Origin: Aromatoleum aromaticum EbN1 | GTDB lineage: Bacteria > Pseudomonadota > Gammaproteobacteria > Burkholderiales > Rhodocyclaceae | Direction of reading: 5' to 3' | Assembly (NCBI RefSeq): GCF_000025965.1 | Contig: NC_006513.1 | Coordinates: 3,775,400-3,839,399, forward strand | Length of the DNA stretch: 64,000 bases | Part shown: one piece after another, positions 42,363-49,550 of the stretch | Position numbering within the stretch: position 1 is the stretch's first letter | Layout: each line of letters opens with the position of its first letter | The notes under the pieces: generated by a model | What the model saw: only the letters and a program-made list of their open reading frames with translations | What the model was told of the DNA's origin: nothing | The model's database searches: none | Translations under genes and position numbers: made by a program

Positions 42363-43073
42363 TCAGATGTCGAAGTGGCGCTTGAACGCGGTGCGCTCCT
42401 GCTCCATCACCTCGGGTTGGCGGTAGGCGTCGCGCGGGAACTCGGTCGCATTGCGATCGGCGCCGATGTAGAAGACGTGCGGCTTGGTTCCTTCCTCGGG
42501 GCGCAGCACCTGGGTGGCGTGGGTCGCCACCAGATACGAAACCTCGCTGTTGGGATCGTTGAGGTCGCCGAAGATGCGCGAGCGCCCGATGCAGGTCTGC
42601 ACGCAGGCCGGCACCAGGTTCTGGGTGACGCGATGGAAGCAGAAGGTGCATTTGTCGACCACCTTGGTGATCGGCGTGTAGGTCCGGTGCGAGGGCAGCA
42701 TGAAGCGCGCGTTGTAGGGGCAGGCCGCCATGCAGCTACGGCAGCCGATGCAGCGCTCGTAGCGTTGCAGCACGAAGCCGCCGTCGTCCACCTTGAAGGT
42801 GGCCTCCACCGGGCAGCTGCGGACGCAGGGCGGATCGTCGCAGTGGTTGCACAGCCGCGGCAGGAAGTGCTTCTTCACGTTGGGGTACTTGCCGACCACC
42901 TTGTACGGCACCCAGGTGCGATTGACCCCGAGCGGGGTGTCGTACTCAGCCTTGCACGCCACCTGGCAGGCCATGCAGCCGATGCAGCGACGCGTGTCGA
43001 CCACCATCGCGAACCGGCGCTTGCCCGGCACCTCCCTGGTCTCGATCGGCGAGACCCTGAGTTCTTCACTCAT
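42363..43073 (-). CDS. four-cluster Fe-S electron-transfer subunit
   Basis: A 236-residue protein of the DmsB/NrfC/TtrB type. Four complete cysteine groups are seen: C30-x2-C33-x2-C36-x3-C40, C75-x2-C78-x4-C83-x3-C87, C108-x2-C111-x2-C114-x3-C118 and C142-x2-C145-x11-C157-x3-C161, enough for four [4Fe-4S] clusters. There is no signal peptide of its own, so export would be with the Tat-bearing catalytic subunit. It is the first gene of the operon, about 90 bases downstream of the transcription start expected from the sigma-54-type promoter. Confidence 0.92.
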   Translation of the reverse strand: MSEELRVSPIETREVPGKRRFAMVVDTRRCIGCMACQVACKAEYDTPLGVNRTWVPYKVVGKYPNVKKHFLPRLCNHCDDPPCVRSCPVEATFKVDDGGFVLQRYERCIGCRSCMAACPYNARFMLPSHRTYTPITKVVDKCTFCFHRVTQNLVPACVQTCIGRSRIFGDLNDPNSEVSYLVATHATQVLRPEEGTKPHVFYIGADRNATEFPRDAYRQPEVMEQERTAFKRHFDI

Positions 43074-43176
43074 GCTTTCACCTCCGTTGAATGCCGCCGC
43101 GTGCTCCGCGTTCGAGATGGCGATTCACGGCTCGCGATCGCTTGGCCGTGAACGCCTCCCTCCACGCTTGAACATG

Positions 43177-43192
43177 TGCAATAACCGGACCA
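43177..43192 (-). promoter_or_regulatory. sigma-54-type promoter of the molybdoenzyme operon
   Basis: The minus strand reads TGGTCCGGTTATTGCA, which aligns with the -24/-12 consensus TGGCACG-N4-TTGCW with exact spacing (GG and GC ten bases apart) and two mismatches. It points towards the Fe-S subunit gene. The divergent NtrC-type regulator with GAFTGA makes a sigma-54 promoter here expected. Confidence 0.7.
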
Positions 43193-43269
43193 TGAACAGG
43201 GAAATAGGCGAAAGGCCATGGCGTGCAAGGGATTGCGAAAACCACCGCCCCGCCGCCCCGGCTGCCGGC

Positions 43270-43285
43270 GTTACAGCGCCGTAAC
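43270..43285. promoter_or_regulatory. proximal GTTAC-N6-GTAAC dyad (probable enhancer site)
   Basis: GTTAC, six bases, GTAAC: a perfect dyad centred 87 bp upstream of the -24 GG of the operon promoter. It is repeated at 43314-43329. Distance and spacing suit binding sites for the NtrC-type activator encoded at 45694-47034. Confidence 0.65.
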
Positions 43286-43313
43286 ATCGCTGTCGATTGC
43301 TGCGCTGCAAGCT

Positions 43314-43329
43314 GTTACCGCTGCGTAAC
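43314..43329. promoter_or_regulatory. distal GTTAC-N6-GTAAC dyad (probable enhancer site)
   Basis: A second perfect GTTAC-N6-GTAAC dyad, its centre 44 bp (about four helical turns) from the first, so both would lie on one face of the helix. It also lies 18 bp upstream of the possible -35 box of the divergent sensory operon, so it could serve autoregulation. Confidence 0.65.
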
Positions 43330-43346
43330 GGCGCCCTCCGCACCTG

Positions 43347-43376
43347 CTGACAGGACGCAGGATCGGCGCCTATCAT
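43347..43376 (+). promoter_or_regulatory. possible sigma-70 promoter of the sensory operon
   Basis: CTGACA, 18 bases, TATCAT. The -10 box ends only seven bases before the ATG at 43384, so a transcript from here would be nearly leaderless. This makes the assignment tentative. Confidence 0.35.
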
Positions 43377-43383
43377 CGTCGCC

Positions 43384-44262
43384 ATGGACCGAGACGTTGC
43401 CCTTCTCGAAGCCTGCGGCCGGCGCGCATTCCTGCGAGACGTCGGCGCTTTGGCAGCACTGACGGCGCTGCCCGCCCATGCTGCAGACTTCCCGGTGCGC
43501 ATCGGCCTGACACCGGTCTTTCTCGACGACCAGATGAGTTTCCTGAGCCAGTGGAGACGCTGGCTGGAGGTGAAGCTGGGGCGCACCGTCGTGTTTGTCC
43601 AGCGCGGCAGCTATCGCGAAGTCATCGATCTGCTTCGCTCCGGCAAACTCGATTTCGCCTGGGTGTGCGGTTATCCCTATGTGCGCCACCGCCAGGAACT
43701 GAAGCTGGTGGCAGTGCCGCTGTGGCGGGGCGAGCCCTGCTACCAGTCCTACCTCATCGTGCCAGCCGACGACGCCCGAACGACGACGCTCGCCGAGCTG
43801 CGTGGCAAGGTATTCGCCTACTCCGACCCCGACTCGAATTCAGGCTATCTCTACCCGCGCTACCTGCTCACCACGCAAGGCGAAAATCCCGACAATTTCT
43901 TCTCGCGCAGTTTCTTCACGTGGGCGCATCGCAAGGTGGTCGAGGCAGTCGGCATCGCATTGGCCGACGGCGGGGCAGTCGACGGCTATGTCTGGGAGAC
44001 GCTCGTCGAATTGCACCCGGACCTTACCCGGAGCACGCGCGTGATCGAGCGCTCGCCGCCGCTCGGTTACCCGCCTTTCGTCGCCCGGTCGGACATTCCG
44101 GCAGTCGAACTGGCACGCTTTCGCGGCGTCCTGCTGGACATGGCGGTCGATCCCGAAGGCATGGACCTGCTCCATCGCCTGCGCCTCGACGGCTTCATCC
44201 CGGGCAAACCGGAGCTGTTCGACGAGATTGCACGCATGGCCGCGCGCGTGAAAAATCCATGA
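43384..44262 (+). CDS. PhnD-like periplasmic ligand-binding protein (sensor partner)
   Basis: A 292-residue protein of the PhnD/substrate-binding type II fold. The N-terminus GRRAFLRDVGALAALTALPA is a Tat-like signal. Binding-protein features are RIGLTPVFLDDQMSFLSQWR, GSYREVIDLLRSGKLDFAWV and SDPDSNSGYLYPRYLL. Two cysteines, Cys95 (WVCGYP) and Cys119 (GEPCYQSYL), lie near the expected ligand cleft. No transporter genes follow; instead a kinase gene overlaps its stop codon. This is the pattern of AioX/ArxX proteins that present arsenite to a kinase, and of the PhnD-like part of TtrS. I infer that it presents the inducing substrate to the kinase. Confidence 0.85.
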   Translation: MDRDVALLEACGRRAFLRDVGALAALTALPAHAADFPVRIGLTPVFLDDQMSFLSQWRRWLEVKLGRTVVFVQRGSYREVIDLLRSGKLDFAWVCGYPYVRHRQELKLVAVPLWRGEPCYQSYLIVPADDARTTTLAELRGKVFAYSDPDSNSGYLYPRYLLTTQGENPDNFFSRSFFTWAHRKVVEAVGIALADGGAVDGYVWETLVELHPDLTRSTRVIERSPPLGYPPFVARSDIPAVELARFRGVLLDMAVDPEGMDLLHRLRLDGFIPGKPELFDEIARMAARVKNP

Positions 44263-45707
44263 AGACGCTCGGCGACCTGTCACTGCGCTGGAAGATTCCG
44301 CTGCGCGTCGTGGCGGCAGTCCTGGGCACGGCGCTCGCAGTCACGGTCGCGCTGGTCGCGCGCGACTATGACATCGTGCGCCAGAACCTCGAAGGCCACG
44401 CGCGCAGCATGGGACGGGTGCTGGCGCATACGCTCGTCATGCCGGTGCTGCACGACGACATCTGGCGTGCCTACGAGATCCTGCAGTCGGCTCATGAGCC
44501 CAACCCCGCCGCCCCGGAACTGCAGGCGCTGGTCGTACTGGTGACGGATGCGGATTATCGCGTCTTCGTGTCGACCCGGCCGCGCGCGTTTCCCATCGGC
44601 ACCAGCGCTGCGGCGCCGGGTGGGGCCTACGGCTTGTTGCGCGCCGAAATCTCGCGCGGCAGTCCGGCCGATCAGCGCATCCTCGAGTCTGCCGACAGCC
44701 CGCTGTTCTTCATCATGACCCCACTGATCGCGGACGGCGTCGCGCTCGGCCACGTCATCCTCGCCTACGCCCAGCCGGCGCTGCTTCCCCGTTTCCTCGG
44801 CCAGGTCGGGCGGGCAGCGTGGGTCACCCTGGTGGTGCTTCTCATCCTCCTCCCGGTGTCCTGGATGTGGGCGCGACGCACCGCGCAGCCCCTGCTGCGC
44901 CTGGCGGGAGCGATGAAGCAGATCCCGCTCGAGCTCGAGGCGGCCCGGCTCGCGGACCTTCCGCGCAGCGGCGACGAGATCGGCCAGCTCGGTGAAGCCT
45001 TTCGCCGCATGGTGGCGGAGATGCAGGTCAAGCAGGAGATGGAACGGCAGATGCTCAGCTCGGAGCGGCTCGCAGCGATCGGTCGACTGACTGCCGGCAT
45101 CGCACACGAGATCAACAATCCCCTCACCGGCATGCTCACGGCGATCAATACTTTTCAGCGCCACGGGGCGGATCCGCAGCGCGCCGAGCGCACGCTGTCG
45201 CTGCTGCAGCGCGGGCTGACGCAGATCCGCAACACCGTCAGCGCCCTGCTTGTGGAAGCGAAAGTCGAAGACCGCTTCTTCGCTCCCGAGGACATCGACG
45301 ACCTGGTGATTCTGGTCGAAGCCGAAGCCCATGCGCAGGCCGTGCGCATGGTCGTCGACGGGCGCATTGCCGAACCTGTTCCGCTCCCGGCGACCCTGCT
45401 GCGGCAGATCGTGCTCAATCTGCTGCTCAACGCGGTCGCAGCGGCGGGCGAAGGCGGCACGGTGCGCCTCAATGCCTACAGCTCGCCACAGCAGCTGACG
45501 CTCGCCGTCTTCAACGACGGCGCGCATATCGAGCAGCGGGAAATGGCCTATCTGTTCGAGCCCTTCGCGACCGGGAGGGAGACCGGACACGGCCTGGGGC
45601 TGTGGATCGTGTATCAGATCACCCGACAGCTCAACGGCGAAATAGCGGTTGAAAGCGAACCCGGCGCCACGACGTTCACCATCGAGATTCCCTATGGCAA
45701 ATCCTAA
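44259..45707 (+). CDS. membrane sensor histidine kinase
   Basis: A 482-residue kinase: membrane helix at about 13-35, periplasmic sensor domain, second helix at about 183-204, HAMP (about 205-262), then HisKA with His283 in GIAHEINNPLTGM and a catalytic domain with N box RQIVLNLLLNAVAAAGEGG and G box GRETGHGLGLWIVYQI. The ATG overlaps the stop of the PhnD-like gene as ATGA, and the gene overlaps the regulator gene by 14 bases, so all three are translationally coupled. The sensor domain probably touches the ligand-bound binding protein. Confidence 0.92.
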   Translation: MKTLGDLSLRWKIPLRVVAAVLGTALAVTVALVARDYDIVRQNLEGHARSMGRVLAHTLVMPVLHDDIWRAYEILQSAHEPNPAAPELQALVVLVTDADYRVFVSTRPRAFPIGTSAAAPGGAYGLLRAEISRGSPADQRILESADSPLFFIMTPLIADGVALGHVILAYAQPALLPRFLGQVGRAAWVTLVVLLILLPVSWMWARRTAQPLLRLAGAMKQIPLELEAARLADLPRSGDEIGQLGEAFRRMVAEMQVKQEMERQMLSSERLAAIGRLTAGIAHEINNPLTGMLTAINTFQRHGADPQRAERTLSLLQRGLTQIRNTVSALLVEAKVEDRFFAPEDIDDLVILVEAEAHAQAVRMVVDGRIAEPVPLPATLLRQIVLNLLLNAVAAAGEGGTVRLNAYSSPQQLTLAVFNDGAHIEQREMAYLFEPFATGRETGHGLGLWIVYQITRQLNGEIAVESEPGATTFTIEIPYGKS

Positions 45708-47034
45708 CGAGACGCGGTCGAGGCTCTGTCTGATCGAGGACGACGAGATCATCGGCGAATCCCTCACCGACCGCTTTCGGCTCGAAGGCTTCGATGTCGA
45801 TTGGTGCCGTACCGGCGTCGAAGCCAGGGCTGCGCTTGCCGCGCACCGCCACGCGGTGGTCATCAGCGATATCCGGCTGCCCGACTGCAACGGTGGCGAG
45901 CTGTTCCTCGATCTGCTCGCATCGGTGCCTATGCTGCCACCCTTCCTGTTCATGACCGCCTTCGGCAGCATCGATCGCGCTGTCGAACTGATCAAGGCCG
46001 GCGCCGCAGACTACATCACCAAGCCCTTCGACCCGGATGCGCTGATCGCCAAAGTGCATGCGCTGGCCGAGGGCTACGGGGCGAGACAACCCTTGGCGAG
46101 TGCAGAAGTCCTGGGCGTGTCACCCGCGATGCGACGGATCGCCGAATCGCTGCCCCGCCTCGCCCGCCACGCCGACAGCCTGCTCATCACCGGGGAGTCG
46201 GGCGTCGGCAAGGAACACGTGGCGCGCCTGTTCCACCGCTACGCTGCCGGTCCGCAGGCACCGTTCGTCGCCGTCAATTGCGCCGCCATACCGGACACCC
46301 TCCTCGAGGCGGAACTGTTCGGCTACGAGAAGGGTGCGTTCACCGGCGCGACCAAGGCGAGGCGGGGCTATTTCGAGCAGGCAGGCGGAGGCACCGTGTT
46401 CCTCGATGAAATCGGCGATATGCCCCTGTCGATGCAGGCCAAGCTGCTGCGCGTGCTGCAGGAACACAGGCTGCAGCGCCTGGGCGGCGAAGCCCCGCTC
46501 GCCGTCGAGTTCCACCTGGTCTGTGCGACGCATTGCGATCTCCGGGCAATGGTCGACGAAGGCCGCTTTCGCGACGATCTCTACTACCGCATCCACGTCA
46601 TTCACCTGCGCATTCCGCCGTTGCGCGAACGCCGGGAAGACATTCCCTGGTTCGTGCATCACTTCGTTGACGCTTTCAATCGCGCCCACCCCGAGGAAAA
46701 GCGGCGCATCGACCCGCGCACCGAGGAAGCACTCACCCGCTATGCGTGGCCGGGAAACGTCCGCGAACTGAAGCATGCGGTCGAGCGCGCCTGCATCCTG
46801 TCCCCTGGCCCGCTCCTCGGGGCCGACGCGTTCTTCGGCGAAGGACTGGACGCAGGTCCTGACCAACCCCCGCCTTCACGTCCGCTGGCCGACTACCTGA
46901 TGGATTGCGAACGCGATTACCTGCACATGGTCCTCGAGCAGCACGGCGGCCACATGACCCGCACTGCCGAGGCGCTCGGCATTACGCGCAAGACGCTGTG
47001 GGAAAAACTGCGTCGCCTCGGGCTTCAGGCGTGA
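45694..47034 (+). CDS. NtrC-family sigma-54-dependent response regulator
   Basis: A 446-residue protein. The receiver domain has the acidic pair in LIEDDE, phospho-acceptor Asp59 in VVISDIRLPD and lysine in YITKPFD. The AAA+ domain has Walker A GESGVGKEH, the sigma-54 contact loop GAFTGA (214-219) and FLDEIGDMPLSMQAKLLRVL. The C-terminal Fis-type helix-turn-helix is TRTAEALGITRKTLWEKLRR. It should bind the two GTTAC-N6-GTAAC dyads and activate the sigma-54-type promoter of the divergent operon. Confidence 0.93.
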   Translation: MANPNETRSRLCLIEDDEIIGESLTDRFRLEGFDVDWCRTGVEARAALAAHRHAVVISDIRLPDCNGGELFLDLLASVPMLPPFLFMTAFGSIDRAVELIKAGAADYITKPFDPDALIAKVHALAEGYGARQPLASAEVLGVSPAMRRIAESLPRLARHADSLLITGESGVGKEHVARLFHRYAAGPQAPFVAVNCAAIPDTLLEAELFGYEKGAFTGATKARRGYFEQAGGGTVFLDEIGDMPLSMQAKLLRVLQEHRLQRLGGEAPLAVEFHLVCATHCDLRAMVDEGRFRDDLYYRIHVIHLRIPPLRERREDIPWFVHHFVDAFNRAHPEEKRRIDPRTEEALTRYAWPGNVRELKHAVERACILSPGPLLGADAFFGEGLDAGPDQPPPSRPLADYLMDCERDYLHMVLEQHGGHMTRTAEALGITRKTLWEKLRRLGLQA

Positions 47035-47094
47035 CGCGACCACCTCACTGAGTGAGCGCGGCGCATCATCCTGGGCAAGACCTTTCCTCAGGAC

Positions 47095-47337
47095 TTACGC
47101 GGCAGCCCGGATCCACTCGGCAACGCTCGCGGGCGTCGGGATGCGCCCGGACGACACAAGCTTATCGTTGATCACCAGCCCCGGCGTCTTCAGCACGTCG
47201 TAGGCGATGATCTGCTGCATGTCGGTGACCTTGGCGATCTCCGCCTCCACACCGGTGGCGGCAACCGCCTCGCGTGCGACTTCCTCGAGCTTGCGGCAGT
47301 TGGCGCAGCCGGGGCCGAGAACCTTGATGCTGAGCAT
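47095..47337 (-). CDS. small thioredoxin-fold redox protein
   Basis: An 80-residue protein of the thioredoxin_3 (redox-active disulfide protein 2) family. The active site is Cys11-x2-Cys14 in GPGCANCRKLEEV, and the cis-proline segment is VLKTPGLVINDKLV. It begins two bases after the permease stop codon, so the two are a pair. Such pairs occur widely in metalloid-resistance regions; the redox partner is unknown. Confidence 0.85.
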   Translation of the reverse strand: MLSIKVLGPGCANCRKLEEVAREAVAATGVEAEIAKVTDMQQIIAYDVLKTPGLVINDKLVSSGRIPTPASVAEWIRAAA

Positions 47338-47339
47338 GA

Positions 47340-48809
47340 TCAGACTCCTTTCAGTGGGGACGGGGTTGCGTGACGGCGGACCAGTGACAGCAGCACTGCC
47401 AGCACGGCGATGAAGCCCGCCAGATACAGGGCGAGCGAAAGCAGCGGCGCACCGTCGATCCAGGCGCCGTAGGTGAGCCCGGCTACCGCGCTGAACAGCG
47501 CCACCAGGCCGACGTAGGTGAAGGTTTTCCGGCGACCGATGATGGCCGAGATGATCAGGATGCTCTGCAGCGACAGTTCGGGGTCCGACATCAAGTAGGC
47601 GAGCAGCGGCCCGCGGTGCATGCCGAGGTCGAGGAACATTTTCGCAATCGGCACTTCCACCAGGGTGGGAAAGTACATGAACACGCCGAACGCGACGCCG
47701 GCGAAGTTGCCGGCGGCGGAGTTGGTGCCCGCCACCATCTCGATCCATTCCGGGCGAATCAGCATGCGGATCATGCCGACGATGAACACGCCAATCACCA
47801 GCAGCGGGAAGATCTGCTTCACGAAGCGCCACGACTCCCACAGCCAGTCGCCCAGTTGCTGTTCAGACAGGCGGTGTCGTGCGATCGCATACAGTGCTGC
47901 CAGACTGATGGCGACCGCAAAGAACTTGCCAGTCACCCCCACACGCAAGCCCTCGGGCACTGCCTGCACCGACAGCGCGGCCACCAGCAGCGTTACCGCA
48001 ATCAACACGAGACTGACCCACGTCCAGGCATTGGGTCCGTCCTGGATGTTCTCCAGCCCACGCCAGGCGCTGAAGCCGATCGAGGCCAGCAGCGCGATCA
48101 GTACCACGCCCTGCACCGACACGCCCTCCTCGCCCTTCGCCGCGTCGTAGGGGACAAGTCGATCGAGCACGCCCTGCCAGGCCTGCGCATCACCGAGCGG
48201 CAGGTCGAGATGAACGTAGGTGCCGGTCAGCACGCCGAGCTTCAACGTGCCCGCGAGCAGCAGCGCAACCCAGACGAACAGGAACACCAGCGCCATGCGC
48301 CCCATGCCCTCGCCCTGGGCGGCGAACGGACTGTCCGTGGCCAGATCGTGCGCGGCATCATCGGCGCGAAAGATCAGCGCCATGATCAGCCCGATGCCAA
48401 TGCCGAAGATCAGCGACAGCACGAAGCGCGCAATCGCCAGGTCCGGTCCGATGATGCCGCCGGTGTAGACCAGCGCCAGAATGTTGGCCGCCGGGGCGAA
48501 GAACAGGAAGGTGATCGCCGGCCCGAGGCCCGCACCCTTCTTGTAGATGCCCGCGAACAGCGGAACGATGGTGCAGGAGCACACCGCCAGTAGCGAGCCA
48601 GCCGCCGCTGCCGCCGGATAGGATACGGCTTTCGGCGAGTTGCGCCCGAGGAAGCGGGTGACGGTCTCTTTCGGGATCAGCGCCGCCATCGCCCCGGCAA
48701 TGAAGAAGGCCGGCAGCAGGCACAGCAGCACGTGTGCTGCGAGATAGGCGGCCAGATTGCCCAGCCCGCCGTAGAAAACAGGAAGAACCCAGGAAAGCAT
48801 GTTGTCCAT
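47340..48809 (-). CDS. YraQ/ArsP-type permease (DUF318)
   Basis: A 489-residue membrane protein with at least ten hydrophobic helices in two halves. The signature AVCSCTIVPLFAGIYKKGAG in the first half and the FMYFPTLVEVPIAKMFLDLG repeat in the second identify the DUF318 permease family, which includes the organoarsenical exporter ArsP. The adjacent thioredoxin-fold gene supports a thiol-linked transport role. It lies convergent to the sensory operon. A link with the molybdoenzyme system is plausible but not proven; no regulator gene of its own is present. Confidence 0.82.
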   Translation of the reverse strand: MDNMLSWVLPVFYGGLGNLAAYLAAHVLLCLLPAFFIAGAMAALIPKETVTRFLGRNSPKAVSYPAAAAAGSLLAVCSCTIVPLFAGIYKKGAGLGPAITFLFFAPAANILALVYTGGIIGPDLAIARFVLSLIFGIGIGLIMALIFRADDAAHDLATDSPFAAQGEGMGRMALVFLFVWVALLLAGTLKLGVLTGTYVHLDLPLGDAQAWQGVLDRLVPYDAAKGEEGVSVQGVVLIALLASIGFSAWRGLENIQDGPNAWTWVSLVLIAVTLLVAALSVQAVPEGLRVGVTGKFFAVAISLAALYAIARHRLSEQQLGDWLWESWRFVKQIFPLLVIGVFIVGMIRMLIRPEWIEMVAGTNSAAGNFAGVAFGVFMYFPTLVEVPIAKMFLDLGMHRGPLLAYLMSDPELSLQSILIISAIIGRRKTFTYVGLVALFSAVAGLTYGAWIDGAPLLSLALYLAGFIAVLAVLLSLVRRHATPSPLKGV

Positions 48810-49043
48810 GACACGAACTCCGGCGAAGGCTTGCCGCCCGGACTGCGATCAACTTCACTTTTGACTGAACGCTACCGAACTCGCCGGTCGACGACAAGGC
48901 GGCGAACACAGCGCGAGTTGGACGCCAATGCGCCTTCCAGAATGAAATTGAGGGCGGTTCGACAGACCTGCTTGACGTGGAGCATACCTGCGCCCTGGAG
49001 TCCCTTGAGCTTGCCCGTTCTGCTGACAGCTTCCCAAATGCCG

Positions 49044-49241
49044 TTATTGTACAGGACGGCTTTCTCCTCCGCGTTGGGGACGGCAGAACCTCTGCGGCGC
49101 CACCGCAAGAGCGGCGTTGAACTTGCTCGACATGTTCTGGAAGGCGATCAGCGCGGTAAGCTCGATGATCGCGTCGTCGCTGAAGTGCGACTTCAGGCGG
49201 ATCATCATGGTGTCATCGACCGAGCTGTGCAATTCCTCGCC
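49044..49241 (-). pseudogene. C-terminal remnant of a carboxymuconolactone-decarboxylase-family gene
   Basis: The minus strand encodes EELHSSVDDTMMIRLKSHF, then SDDAIIELTALIAFQNMSSK and FNAALAVAPQRFC. This is the C-terminal third of CMD/AhpD-like proteins, with the IxELTALIAFQNxSSKFNxAL pattern. The upstream part with the CxxC redox motif is absent; a stop codon precedes in frame. It is a fragment that cannot work as an AhpD-like enzyme. Confidence 0.6.
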
Positions 49242-49271
49242 AGGGGCGGAACACCGGGAGACGGGCGTCGA

Positions 49272-49373
49272 TCACGCGCTCCGTCGCGCACGCAAGAACG
49301 TCCTGGTCTGGCCTTCCATCGTGACCTGAAACGCCTTGTCGTATTCATTGCCGCATACATCACATCGCGCCAT
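49272..49373 (-). pseudogene. truncated small zinc-binding protein gene
   Basis: A 33-codon frame begins MARCDVCGNEYDKAFQVTME, the start of a small zinc-ribbon-like protein family usually of 50-60 residues, which continues TFDSFECAIHALAP with a second cysteine group. Here the sequence diverges after TFLRAR and stops. It abuts the decayed CMD-family fragment, so one rearrangement probably damaged both. Confidence 0.55.
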
Positions 49374-49550
49374 GTCTCTCTCCCGACGAACTGTCAGCGA
49401 ATGCGGCGGCGGAACGACCCGCGCCGCAACGAACGGACCCACAGGGCCCGGATAACGAGGGTGCGGAAGAGTCCCGCTCCGCGCGTCCCCCTGCAATCGC
49501 CCTTCCCGGCTTCGACCCGACCCGGCGATCCGGCCTCCCGCGCCCGGCAC

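Noticed and set aside
38843-43073. Naming the molybdoenzyme as arsenite oxidase (arx), selenate reductase (srd), tetrathionate reductase (ttr) or phenylacetyl-CoA oxidoreductase (pad)
   Set aside because: Gene order and motifs fit parts of each, but length, the Asp63 substitution and the accessory genes do not single out one. No phenylglyoxylate genes are present for pad, and no second Fe-S gene for arx.
43218-43238. A plus-strand sigma-54-like motif (TGGCGTGC...TTGCG) for the sensory operon
   Set aside because: The GG to GC distance is 13 bases instead of 10, which does not support binding of sigma-54.
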